A stretch of 37,318 nt of DNA from Prevotella sp. (lineage in GTDB: Bacteria > Bacteroidota > Bacteroidia > Bacteroidales > Bacteroidaceae). Numbering within the stretch: the stretch's first letter is position 1; each line of letters starts with the position of its first letter. The translations under genes were made by a program, and so were the position numbers. This document shows, in pieces, positions 30,296 through 37,318 of the stretch. Where the stretch lies: positions 1 to 37,318 of the forward strand of contig JAGAAJ010000045.1 in assembly GCA_017615355.1 (NCBI GenBank), given 5' to 3'. Under the pieces are notes generated by a model. The model saw only the letters and a program-made list of their open reading frames with translations, ran no database searches and had not been told where the DNA came from.

Positions 30296-31247
30296 CAGCC
30301 ACTGCTTCTGCATTGCCGGACACCACATCCGAATCAATTTCAACGACGACGACAGCCAGAACAATATGGGACTGTTGCCGTCGTTTCGTCCTTTCACCAT
30401 CAACACTCCACCATCCACCTCTCACCTCTCACCACTCACCTCACACCTCTTTGTAATGGACGTAGACGACAGCCTGCGCCCTGCGAAGGAGAAGAAGCTG
30501 GTGAGGAAATTCGACACAGGCAACGGCGACACCATCGTGCACCAGCTGCCCGACGGCGGCTACCAGTACATCGTGCGCGACATCATGGGCAACGACTGCT
30601 GCCTGCTTATCGCCAACGAGAAGTTCACCCATTGCCGCTGTGCCCTCAACGGCGACTGGACGATGCGCTCCTTCGGCCTGAACAACGCGCTGATGATGAC
30701 CTTCGCCTTTGCCGGCGCCTATCATCAGACGATGCTCATCCACGCCTCGGCCACGATGATCGAAGAGAGGAAAGAGGAAAGAGGAGAGAGGAAAGAGGAG
30801 AGCATCGGTTTCCCTTTTATTGCTGCCAGCGGGACGGGAAAGAGCACCCACACCTCGCTGTGGCTGAAGCACATTGAGGGTGCGCAGCTACTCAACGACG
30901 ACAACCCCATTATCCGCATCATCGACGGCACACCTTATCTTTTCGGCTCACCTTGGAGCGGCAAGACGCCCTGCTATCGCAACCGCAAGACACGTCTCGG
31001 AGCCGTCACACGCATAGAACGTGCTCCACAGAACAGCATCGAGCGCCTGTCGCCCATCGAAGCCTTCGCCTCTCTCCTACCCGCCTGCTCCAGCATGAAA
31101 TGGGACGAGAGCACCTATCGTCTGCTGTGCGATGCCATCACCCGCATCATCGAGACGACACCTATCTATACCCTTCACTGCCTGCCCGATGAAGAGGCAG
31201 CACAACTGTCATACCAAACACTAACTGAGGGATGGAAGAGAGCGTAA
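30288..31247 (+). CDS. HPr-kinase-like P-loop protein of a PqqD cassette
   Basis: 319 aa. P-loop AASGTGKSTHTSLWLKHI (179-196) and the acidic pair LLNDDNPIIR (201-210), followed by GTPYLFGSPWSGKTPCYRNR, are the HprK/P-type serine-kinase core. HprK-like proteins of this kind occur beside PqqD proteins and peptidases in peptide-modification clusters. The N-terminal ~150 residues form a beta-rich domain (VRDIMGNDCCLLIANEKFTHCRCALNG). Two in-frame heptamer inserts are present: SHLSPLTSHL (45-54) and EERKEERGERKEES (159-172). The second sits in the hairpin right before the P-loop strand. The gene overlaps both neighbours (8 and 16 nt), so tight translational coupling is expected. Substrate unknown. 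Confidence 0.8.
   Translation: MSSSHCFCIAGHHIRINFNDDDSQNNMGLLPSFRPFTINTPPSTSHLSPLTSHLFVMDVDDSLRPAKEKKLVRKFDTGNGDTIVHQLPDGGYQYIVRDIMGNDCCLLIANEKFTHCRCALNGDWTMRSFGLNNALMMTFAFAGAYHQTMLIHASATMIEERKEERGERKEESIGFPFIAASGTGKSTHTSLWLKHIEGAQLLNDDNPIIRIIDGTPYLFGSPWSGKTPCYRNRKTRLGAVTRIERAPQNSIERLSPIEAFASLLPACSSMKWDESTYRLLCDAITRIIETTPIYTLHCLPDEEAAQLSYQTLTEGWKRA
30394..30452 (+). repeat. Heptamer repeat in the HPr-kinase-like gene (CTCTCAC type)
   Basis: About eight units (TCACCAT, CCACCTC, TCACCTC, TCACCAC, TCACCTC, ACACCTC) with a strict 7-nt period, in frame, coding for T-S-H-L-S-P-L-type heptads. Confidence 0.9.
30764..30798 (+). repeat. Heptamer repeat in the HPr-kinase-like gene (AAAGAGG type)
   Basis: Units AGAGAGG, AAAGAGG, AAAGAGG, AGAGAGG, AAAGAGG. 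Positions 30767-30795 are identical to 7233-7261 and to the coding strand of recF at 13570-13542, and give the same peptide RKEERGERKEES as in RecF. Confidence 0.92.
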
Positions 31248-31723
31248 TGTATCTGCCCAACGATGTGTTCCTGCCGCTGGTGATTGACGAACTGAAACAG
31301 CATCCGGACAAGACGGCCACCATCAACCTGCGCGGACGCAGCATGAGGCCTTTCCTCGAGGACGGACGCGACAAGGCCATCCTGAAACTTGTCTCTGGCA
31401 ACGACTGCCGCAAAGGCGACGCTGTGCTGGCCGAGATACAGCCTGGTCACTATGTGCTGCATCGCATCGACACAATCAGCAGCGACGGTGCCGTCACGCT
31501 GATGGGCGACGGCAATCTGGGATATGAGCACTGCAGCAAAGAGGACATCAGGGCCAAGGCTGTAGGCTTTTTGCGAAAAGGACGCGAGAAGGCCGACATG
31601 ACCACAGGCCGCAAATGGCGCACCTACTCCTGGCTGTGGACACGTCTCAAACCCCTGCGCCGCTATCTGCTCTTCGCCCTTCACCCACACGTTCCGCAAT
31701 CTCTAAAACGCAATAAGAAATGA
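31232..31723 (+). CDS. S24/S26-family peptidase (signal-peptidase-like)
   Basis: 163 aa, or 158 aa if the ATG at 31247 (TAATG overlap with the kinase stop) is the start. The N-terminal half has INLRGRSMRPFLEDGRDKAILKLV: the GxSMxP motif with the nucleophile serine. Then comes RKGDAVLAEIQPGHYVLHRIDTI, where the general-base position reads HR rather than the bacterial Lys-Arg, as in SipW/ER-type signal peptidases. The C-terminus is basic (RTYSWLWTRLKPLRRYLLFALHPH) and may touch the membrane, but no clear transmembrane anchor is seen at the N-terminus. The stop overlaps the pqqD-like start (ATGA). In this setting it may cleave a modified peptide's leader; LexA-like repressor function is unlikely because there is no DNA-binding domain. 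Confidence 0.8.
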   Translation: MEESVMYLPNDVFLPLVIDELKQHPDKTATINLRGRSMRPFLEDGRDKAILKLVSGNDCRKGDAVLAEIQPGHYVLHRIDTISSDGAVTLMGDGNLGYEHCSKEDIRAKAVGFLRKGREKADMTTGRKWRTYSWLWTRLKPLRRYLLFALHPHVPQSLKRNKK

Positions 31724-31989
31724 AAGTTAAGAAAGGATTCAACCTGAGAACTGTCTGCGGCGAGAACATCATCGTAGCAGAAGGCCTCTCCAACATCGAC
31801 TTCAGCCGTATCATCAGTCTCAACGAGAGTGCCGCCTATCTCTGGAAAAACATCCAGGACAAGGACTTCGATGCCGATATGCTCGTCAGCCTCCTTACCG
31901 AAGAGTATGAAGTGAGCAATGAAAAAGCCCAAGAAGACGCCGAGGCGCTCATTGGACAATGGAAGGATGCCGGTCTGATTGCGGAGTAG
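31720..31989 (+). CDS. PqqD-family peptide-binding protein (RRE domain)
   Basis: 89 aa, the full PqqD length. KKGFNLRTVCGENIIVAEG..., then SRIISLNESAAYLWKNIQDKDFDADMLVSLLTEEYEVSNEKAQEDAEALIGQWKDAGLI matches the family pattern 'lNe.aa.lW......eelv..l...y.v....a..D...fl..l...glI'. PqqD-like domains are RiPP recognition elements that hold a precursor peptide for its modifying enzymes. It is the last gene of the cassette and starts by a 4-nt ATGA overlap with the peptidase gene. No radical-SAM enzyme, asparagine synthetase or obvious precursor is nearby, so the partner peptide is unknown. It is convergent with the Gph-like gene, 16 nt away. Confidence 0.88.
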   Translation: MKVKKGFNLRTVCGENIIVAEGLSNIDFSRIISLNESAAYLWKNIQDKDFDADMLVSLLTEEYEVSNEKAQEDAEALIGQWKDAGLIAE

Positions 31990-32005
31990 TCTCTTTAACG
32001 TTTTT

Positions 32006-32644
32006 CTATAGGAGCTGGAGCGGACTTTCGATGAAGGTCGTTGCGCCGTGAGCTTGCAGGAATTCGCGAGTGCGGAATCCCCAGAGCACACTAACGCAGG
32101 GCAGGCCGGCATTACGGGCTGTGAGAATGTCGACGTCGCTGTCGCCCACATAAACTGCCCCTTCCTTTGTAACGCCTAACTGGCGAAGCGCCTCTTCCAC
32201 CGTATCGGGAGCAGGCTTTTTGCGGATGCCTTCCGCCTCATGCTCACCTACAGCCACCTCGATGGTGTCGGCAAAGAAATAACGGCACAGCTCTTTGGTG
32301 GCAGCATCAAACTTATTGCTCACCACAGCGGTATGACAGCCTCGACGGCGCAACTCCGCAAGGAGTTCAGGAATACCGTCGTAGGGACGCGTAGTGTCAA
32401 GCGAATGTTCCAAATAATAACTTCGGAAGGCAGCAAGCACTTCTTCAAACAACGGATTAGCCTCACCATCGGGCACAGCACGCTGCATGAGCACGCGGAC
32501 ACCGTTGCCCACAAAGCTACGCACATCGTCGATGCTATGCTCAGGTAAACCGTGTCTACGCAGGGCATAGTTCACAGCAGCAGCCAGATCGCCAAGCGTA
32601 TCAAGCAGGGTGCCGTCGAGGTCGAAGATATATACGGAGTACAA
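32006..32644 (-). CDS. gph: HAD-family phosphatase (phosphoglycolate phosphatase-like)
   Basis: 212 aa. HAD motifs: I FDLDGTLLDT (7-16), II VVSNKF, III lysine in RKKPAPDTVEEAL, IV VYVGDSDVDILTARNAG. The alpha-helical C1 cap after motif I (DLAAAVNYALRRHGLPEHSIDDVRSFVGNGVRVLMQRAV) is typical of Gph, which hydrolyses 2-phosphoglycolate; PGMB or other sugar-phosphate specificities cannot be excluded. The start must be the TTG at 32644: an in-frame TAA stands directly before it, and no ATG or GTG lies before motif I. The TTG is formed by the end of a heptamer repeat. malQ lies upstream on the same strand, 28 nt away. Confidence 0.88.
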   Translation of the reverse strand: MYSVYIFDLDGTLLDTLGDLAAAVNYALRRHGLPEHSIDDVRSFVGNGVRVLMQRAVPDGEANPLFEEVLAAFRSYYLEHSLDTTRPYDGIPELLAELRRRGCHTAVVSNKFDAATKELCRYFFADTIEVAVGEHEAEGIRKKPAPDTVEEALRQLGVTKEGAVYVGDSDVDILTARNAGLPCVSVLWGFRTREFLQAHGATTFIESPLQLL

Positions 32645-32677
32645 TTATGAACTATGAACTATGAACTTTGAATTATG
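32643..32677 (-). repeat. Heptamer repeat between malQ and the Gph-like gene
   Basis: Plus strand: AATTATG, AACTATG, AACTATG, AACTTTG, AATTATG, with an exact 7-nt period. It covers the whole 28-nt gap, the malQ stop codon and two bases of the TTG start of the Gph-like gene. Confidence 0.92.
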
Positions 32678-35192
32678 ATTGCCGGCGACTGCGAGTAATC
32701 ATCGTCTTCAGTTTCTTATTATATCGCCCAGCCTCCATCAGCTGTTCGATGGTGAGGTGCATCCGCCACTGCCAGCGGTTGTAGGCATCGCTGGGTGTGT
32801 TGATGCGCTCATCACGCGGATTCTTCGCACGCAGCTCATGATCCATCGCCAGCCAGTCTTGCAATGAGAGGATGCAGAGCATAGAGGGCGAATAGAGATG
32901 GCGGGCGATGATTTCCTCTGCCAGATGAGCAGGCAACTGCTCAGGAGCGCGTCCCTGCTTCTGCAACATCGTGGTGTAGAAACGCTGGGCACGCTCAGGC
33001 TGTTCCTGCCACCAGAGACGAAGGGGAGCCATATCATGCGTGGTGATGGTGGCGACGCTGCGAATGGGGTTGCCGTCCAAGTGGGTGAACTCTACCCCTG
33101 CCTGCTTCGGCATCTGCTGAATCTCAAGGGTGAGGATGCGCAGGCTGTCGAGCACAGGCTGTACACAGTCAGGCAACATGCCCAAATCCTCTGCGCAAAG
33201 CAGCATGTGCGTGGATTGCTGCAAACGACTGAGACGGTCATAGCCCGTCTTTCCCCAGAACATGTTGTGACGCTGATAGAAGAAATGGTTGTAGATGCGC
33301 ATGAAGGCTTCTTTCTCTTCGGAAGAGAGCGCATCATAGACGGGTTCCTGCCAAGCCTGTATACGCGGATGGAACATATCGGGCTGACGCGGGTCTTCGA
33401 GGAAAAGCACATTGGCCACAAGACGGCAGAGGGCATCGCGAATCCACAGGCTGTTCTCATCACCTCGTCCTTCGAAATACTCCATCACCCGTCGCTGTGT
33501 ACTCACCTCATCCTTCAGGTCGTAGAGGCCATAAGCCTTCTGAACGAGGAAGGTGTCGCGCACATACTGTGCATGGATGCCGAAGAGGCGGTCGACGACG
33601 CGGTCGTTGATGAAGGGACGGGTGAGGAAATCACGACGGAACGACAGGCCAAAGTATTCTATCTCGCCTGCAGTCAAAGGCAATGCCGGCGAAAAATGTC
33701 CCAAGGTGCCATAGATTTGTTCCTGCGGAATCTCCCAGATACGGAAGAAACCCAGCACGTGGTCGATGCGCAGGGCGTCGAAATACTGTTCCATGTTGTG
33801 CAGGCGCTCGTCAAACCACTCTTCGATGCCTTCCGCCTGCCAGTTGTAGGTGGGGAATCCCCAATTCTGGCCCTGCTGAGAGAAAGCATCGGGCGGGGCT
33901 CCTGTCTGTCCGTCAAGATGGAAGAACGTGGGATGTTCCTTCACCTCGCTACTATTGCGACTGACGCCGATGGGCAGGTCACCCATGAGGATGATGCCCA
34001 AGGAACGGGCGTGGTCGGCAGCACGCTTCAGCTGTTCGTGCAGATGGTGCTGAATGTATTCCGAGAAGGAGAACTTCTCGGCACACTGTTGCTCTTCGTA
34101 GAGGGTCTTCAGGTATTCGGTCTTCACTCGGTCGACGGCTTCGTAGTCGCTATAGCCCAGGGCGTTGAGCTCACGCTGCTGGCGACGGAAGGCCGTCATG
34201 CGCTTTTTATCCTTTAAGGAAGGCAACTGATTGAGGTCGATGTAATGCGGATGAAGCCTAAAGGCCGACATGATGTTGTAGGGATAGGAGTCGCCCCATT
34301 GGTGGGTGTCCGTCGTATCATTGACGGGTAACAGCTGGATGACCTTCAGCCCTACCTCGGCAGCCCAGTCGATGAAGCGGTAGAGATCGCCGAAGTCCCC
34401 CACCCCACAGCTCTGCTCAGAGCGCAGGGAGAAGACGGGCACGCAGACACCGGCAGCACGCCAGGTTTTCTCGGGCAGTCGCAGCGGCTCACCATAGGCG
34501 ACGTAGACCTCGCCATCGTTCAACTCATCAGGAGAAATGCGATTATCTCCCTCTTCCCAAGCCACCAGCTCGTGTTTCTCTTCGTCTACCACCACATATT
34601 TATATTCGAAGGGCAGTCCCAGCCAGTCGACATTCAGCGTCAGCATCCAGTCGCCCTTTCCTGCAGGCACCATCGGCATATAGCGCATAGGATTCCATGA
34701 GCCCAAAGCAGGATGACTGCCAATAACGGCTAACGACTGGCCTGTCAGCAGTTGCGGCGCAGAAACACGGAACAATACCGTCTTGCGGAAAAACGGAAGC
34801 GTGAGTGGTGAGAGCTGCGAGGCAAGAGTGAGGTGAGAGGTCACCTGATAGGCGCTACTATAGAGATGTGCGGGCAGCGGCAGGTCTCGCCAGATATCAG
34901 CCAGGATAAACGTCTTTGAGGAATCAAAGGCATAGAGACGGGGCACACCGTTCCATTCGCGGCGCAGCTCCTTTCCCTCGCCATCCTCCACAATATATAT
35001 ATATGAGAAGGCCTCTACGGGACTGCGACGACTCTCCAGCACAACGGTCTCTGCCGTCCAGAAGTCGCCGTCGTCAGTAAGCATTGGCAGGCGGTCTTGA
35101 CGAACAAAGCCATCGTGGGAATGATAGCTGATGAGCACAGTCATCTGCTGTCCCCACTCCGTACGGTAATGTATCGAAAAGCGTAGTTTCAT
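32673..35192 (-). CDS. malQ: 4-alpha-glucanotransferase (GH77) with two starch-binding domains
   Basis: 839 aa. The N-terminus holds two CBM20-like domains (MKLRFSIHYRTEWGQQMTVLIS..., ~1-105; and VLFRVSAPQLLTGQSLAVIGSHPALGSWNP, ~138-240), as in plant DPE2 and Bacteroidetes MalQ. The GH77 core starts near GVCVPVFSLRSEQSCGVGDFGDLYRFIDWAAEVGLKVIQLLPVNDT. Catalytic residues: nucleophile Asp in DALRIDHVLGFFRIWEIP, acid/base Glu in LLCAEDLGML, and Asp in TITTHDMAPLRLWW. It rearranges maltodextrins by transferring glucan units, in glycogen/starch breakdown, and is probably cytosolic since no signal peptide is seen. An in-frame heptamer insert (TSHLTLASQLSPL, about 118-130) lies exactly in the linker between the two binding domains. 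It follows hisC after 39 nt. Confidence 0.93.
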   Translation of the reverse strand: MKLRFSIHYRTEWGQQMTVLISYHSHDGFVRQDRLPMLTDDGDFWTAETVVLESRRSPVEAFSYIYIVEDGEGKELRREWNGVPRLYAFDSSKTFILADIWRDLPLPAHLYSSAYQVTSHLTLASQLSPLTLPFFRKTVLFRVSAPQLLTGQSLAVIGSHPALGSWNPMRYMPMVPAGKGDWMLTLNVDWLGLPFEYKYVVVDEEKHELVAWEEGDNRISPDELNDGEVYVAYGEPLRLPEKTWRAAGVCVPVFSLRSEQSCGVGDFGDLYRFIDWAAEVGLKVIQLLPVNDTTDTHQWGDSYPYNIMSAFRLHPHYIDLNQLPSLKDKKRMTAFRRQQRELNALGYSDYEAVDRVKTEYLKTLYEEQQCAEKFSFSEYIQHHLHEQLKRAADHARSLGIILMGDLPIGVSRNSSEVKEHPTFFHLDGQTGAPPDAFSQQGQNWGFPTYNWQAEGIEEWFDERLHNMEQYFDALRIDHVLGFFRIWEIPQEQIYGTLGHFSPALPLTAGEIEYFGLSFRRDFLTRPFINDRVVDRLFGIHAQYVRDTFLVQKAYGLYDLKDEVSTQRRVMEYFEGRGDENSLWIRDALCRLVANVLFLEDPRQPDMFHPRIQAWQEPVYDALSSEEKEAFMRIYNHFFYQRHNMFWGKTGYDRLSRLQQSTHMLLCAEDLGMLPDCVQPVLDSLRILTLEIQQMPKQAGVEFTHLDGNPIRSVATITTHDMAPLRLWWQEQPERAQRFYTTMLQKQGRAPEQLPAHLAEEIIARHLYSPSMLCILSLQDWLAMDHELRAKNPRDERINTPSDAYNRWQWRMHLTIEQLMEAGRYNKKLKTMITRSRRQS
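34799..34840 (-). repeat. Heptamer repeat in malQ (CTCTCAC type on the coding strand)
   Basis: Plus strand reads CGTGAGT, GGTGAGA, GCTGCGA, GGCAAGA, GTGAGGT, GAGAGGT. It is in frame, in the linker between the two CBM20-like domains. Confidence 0.85.
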
Positions 35193-35203
35193 AGAAAGGA
35201 TAT

Positions 35204-35231
35204 TAGTTAAAAGGTTAAAGGTAGGAAAGGG
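35204..35231 (-). repeat. Heptamer repeat between hisC and malQ
   Basis: Plus strand units TAGTTAA, AAGGTTA, AAGGTAG, GAAAGGG end exactly at the hisC stop codon (35232-35234). Confidence 0.75.
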
Positions 35232-36269
35232 TCAGGCGAACTGCCGCAGAGCACTGAGCAGCTCGGTATTCTCGTTTCGTGTGCCGACAGTGATGCGCAG
35301 ACAGTTCTGACAAAGCTGCACACGATGGCGATTGCGCACGATGATGCCGCGATCCACCAAGTAATTGTAGATGCCCTGTGCATCGGTGACACGTGCAAGG
35401 AAGAAGTTGGCATCCGAAGGGAACACCTCTTTACAGATGGGCAGCTGGCGGAAAGCAGTCATCATCTGCGAGCGTTCCTGCAGGATGAGCTGTACCCAGG
35501 CATCCACATCGAAGCGAGCCTCCAAAGCCTTCATGGCCTGCTGCTGTGTCAGCTGGTTGATGTTGTAGGGATACTTCACCTTGTTGAAGATGCTGATGAT
35601 ATCAGGCGATGCGAAAGCCATACCCAGACGAATGGCAGCACTGGCCCACGCCTTGCTCATCGTGTTAAGCACAACGAGATTGGGATGCTGCGGCAACTCA
35701 AAGCGCAGAGGGCGCTGGCGTGAGAAGTCGCTATAAGCCTCGTCAACGACAACGATGCCTTGGAATTCGTTGATGACCTTCAGCACCTCCTCGCGGTCGA
35801 TATCATTGCCTGTAGGATTGTTGGGACTGCAAATCCAGATGAGCTTCGTCTTGGCATCGCAGGCAGCTGATAGCCTGTCGGCCTGCATCTGGAAATGCTC
35901 GTCAAGCAAAACAGGACGATACTCCACATCGTTGATGTCGGCACATACACGATACATGCCGTAGGTGGGCTCGATAGCCACCACATTGTCGACACCAGGA
36001 CGGCAGAAGCAACGGTAGAGCAGGTCGATGGCCTCGTCGCTACCATTACCCAAGAATGTGTAGTTGGCAGGGATGCCCTTCACCGCAGCCAGCTGCTCTT
36101 TCAGCTCGCGCTGCAAGGGATCGGGATAGCGGTTCATCGGCGTGTTGTACGGGCTCTCGTTGGCATCGAGGAAGACATGGGCCTCGTGGCCGGAGTATTC
36201 ATCGCGGGCCGAGCTGTATGGTGCAAGACGCCAGATGTTGGGTCTTATCAGTTGTTCTAATGGCTTCAT
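35232..36269 (-). CDS. hisC: Histidinol-phosphate aminotransferase
   Basis: 345 aa, normal length. PLP enzyme making histidinol phosphate from imidazole-acetol phosphate and glutamate. Seen: [19 protein letters not shown] (substrate end), [16 protein letters not shown], the class I/II core [23 protein letters not shown], the Schiff-base lysine in [16 protein letters not shown], and the C-terminal [20 protein letters not shown] with the phosphate-binding arginine. The start lies 1 nt after the hisD stop, so the genes are co-translated in one operon. The usual Bacteroidetes order is hisG-hisD-hisC-hisB; here malQ, not hisB, follows. Confidence 0.97.
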   Translation of the reverse strand: MKPLEQLIRPNIWRLAPYSSARDEYSGHEAHVFLDANESPYNTPMNRYPDPLQRELKEQLAAVKGIPANYTFLGNGSDEAIDLLYRCFCRPGVDNVVAIEPTYGMYRVCADINDVEYRPVLLDEHFQMQADRLSAACDAKTKLIWICSPNNPTGNDIDREEVLKVINEFQGIVVVDEAYSDFSRQRPLRFELPQHPNLVVLNTMSKAWASAAIRLGMAFASPDIISIFNKVKYPYNINQLTQQQAMKALEARFDVDAWVQLILQERSQMMTAFRQLPICKEVFPSDANFFLARVTDAQGIYNYLVDRGIIVRNRHRVQLCQNCLRITVGTRNENTELLSALRQFA

Positions 36270-36270
36270 G

Positions 36271-37318
36271 TTATAAGCTTTTCAGTCTGATTGTCATCGC
36301 GTTCTTGTGGGCGTCGAGCTGTTCGGCTTCGGCCATCAGCTCTACGGCAGGACCGATGCGGCGCACGCCCTCTTCAGTGAGATGCTGGAAGGTGACCTTA
36401 CGGCAGTAGCTATCAAGGTTGACGCCACTATAGGCAGTGGCATATCCATGCGTGGGCAGCGTGTGGTTGGTGCCGCTGGCATAGTCGCCGGCACTCTCGC
36501 AAGCATAAGGGCCGAGGAAGACGCTGCCGGCATTGACCACCTTTGCAGCCAGTTCGTTGTAGTCACGTGTCTGAATGATGAGGTGCTCAGGAGCATAGGC
36601 ATTGCTCAGGGCCATCATCTCATCGGGTGAACCGACGAGCGCCATGCGGCTATTGTCGAGGGTCTTCTGGGCAATGTCCTTACGAGGAAGAAGGGCGAGC
36701 TGTCGCTCTACTTCAGCCTGCACATCGGCGAGCAGCGGCTCGCTGGTGGTGATGAGCAGCACCTGTGAATCGATACCATGCTCAGCCTGCGACAACAGGT
36801 CGGCAGCCACGAAGGCGGCATTGGCGCTTTCATCAGCCAGCACACAGACTTCGGAGGGACCTGCGGGCATATCGATGGCCACGTCGCCGAGGCTCACCTG
36901 CTGCTTGGCAGCCATCACATACTGATTGCCTGGGCCGAAGATCTTGAACACATTGGGCACGCTTTCTGTGCCATAAGCCATCGCACCAATCGCCTGTACA
37001 CCGCCAGCCTTGTAGATAGCGCTGACACCAGCCACACGTGCTGCAACGAGGATGGCAGGATTCACCTTTCCCTCGCGGTTGGGAGGTGTGCAGAGCACGA
37101 TGTCGCGGCATCCGGCTATCTTTGCCGGAGTAGCCAGCATCAGCACGGTGCTGAAAAGCGGTGCTGTGCCACCAGGGATATAGAGTCCCACCTTCTCGAT
37201 GGGCACACTCTTCTGCCAGCAGGCGACTCCCGGCTGCGTCTCCACGCGCACTTCACTAAAGCGCTGCGCCTCGTGGAACTTGTAGATATTCTGATGGGCC
37301 AGACGGATGGCTTCCTTC
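36271..37318 (-). CDS. hisD: Histidinol dehydrogenase, C-terminal part (5' end outside window)
   Basis: The frame is open to the right edge (it begins [23 protein letters not shown]...), so a first part of about 80 residues is missing; the GTG at 37251 is internal. Two successive NAD-dependent oxidations of histidinol to histidine. Seen: [91 protein letters not shown], and the C-terminal [28 protein letters not shown] with the zinc/catalytic His region, then [22 protein letters not shown]. hisC follows after 1 nt. Confidence 0.96.
   Translation of the reverse strand, partial: KEAIRLAHQNIYKFHEAQRFSEVRVETQPGVACWQKSVPIEKVGLYIPGGTAPLFSTVLMLATPAKIAGCRDIVLCTPPNREGKVNPAILVAARVAGVSAIYKAGGVQAIGAMAYGTESVPNVFKIFGPGNQYVMAAKQQVSLGDVAIDMPAGPSEVCVLADESANAAFVAADLLSQAEHGIDSQVLLITTSEPLLADVQAEVERQLALLPRKDIAQKTLDNSRMALVGSPDEMMALSNAYAPEHLIIQTRDYNELAAKVVNAGSVFLGPYACESAGDYASGTNHTLPTHGYATAYSGVNLDSYCRKVTFQHLTEEGVRRIGPAVELMAEAEQLDAHKNAMTIRLKSL

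Noticed and set aside
6131-35231. CRISPR array or VNTR-type explanation for the repeats
   Set aside because: There are no spacers, no 25-40-nt conserved repeats and no cas genes. Units are 7-9 nt and degenerate, and are scattered over many loci.
1-37318. tRNA or rRNA genes
   Set aside because: I saw no cloverleaf with T-loop GTTCRANNC consensus in a plausible context and no rRNA-like segments; a covariance-model scan would be needed for certainty.

Overview
The window looks like a chromosomal segment of a Bacteroidales bacterium, most likely of the Prevotella group. Promoters carry the Bacteroidetes -7 element TAnnTTTG (at least eleven seen, often very close to the start codon), Shine-Dalgarno sequences are mostly absent, and rpoD has the short (287 aa) primary-sigma form of this phylum. 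Other signs are a CarboxypepD/SusC-type motif inside a MuiA-like protein, the Lys-type SerA, and the recF/DUF721 pair. Most of the window is GC-rich housekeeping DNA. Roughly 19.2-25.1 kb is an AT-richer accessory island.

Layout. 1-138 is the 5' end of a group II intron running off the left edge, placed just behind the terminator of a MuiA-like gene. Divergent from that gene is serC-serA (serine biosynthesis). A 945-aa fusion of a UroD-like, a homocysteine methyltransferase and a B12-binding domain follows, facing a stand-alone methionine-synthase reactivation protein. Next come an S9 dipeptidyl peptidase, a CotH/lamin-tail surface protein, a DUF721 (DciA-like) gene with recF, a TPR membrane protein with ribH, a PAP2 phosphatase, a DUF1846 protein and a panE-like reductase.

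The island (19.2-25.1 kb) starts with a ~400-bp near-palindromic element carrying eight mirrored GTGATGG heptamers. It continues with a ~300-nt structured leader bearing three copies of TCCGACCA-N7-GTAACGA, and then a three-gene restriction-modification operon: an MTase-like subunit without a catalytic motif, an Eco57I-type MTase with NPPY, and a GIY-YIG nuclease fused to an SF2 helicase. The recognition-domain part of the MTase is much more AT-rich than its flanks.

After the island come a TPR-transmembrane-PP2C phosphatase, a DegP/HtrA protease and rpoD. Then follows a tightly overlapping cassette of a small exported protein, an HPr-kinase-like protein, an S24/S26 peptidase and a PqqD protein; this resembles RiPP tailoring genes without a recognisable precursor. 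The right end, on the minus strand, holds hisD (partial), hisC, malQ and a Gph-like phosphatase.

The most unusual signal is a dispersed family of short tandem repeats with an almost constant 7-nt period. They fill nearly every intergenic gap longer than about 25 nt between co-oriented or convergent genes. They also lie in frame inside RecF (twice), the HPr-kinase-like protein (twice), MalQ and the methyltransferase fusion. Three of these loci share an identical 29-nt stretch, and two unrelated proteins share the peptide RKEERGERKEES because of it.
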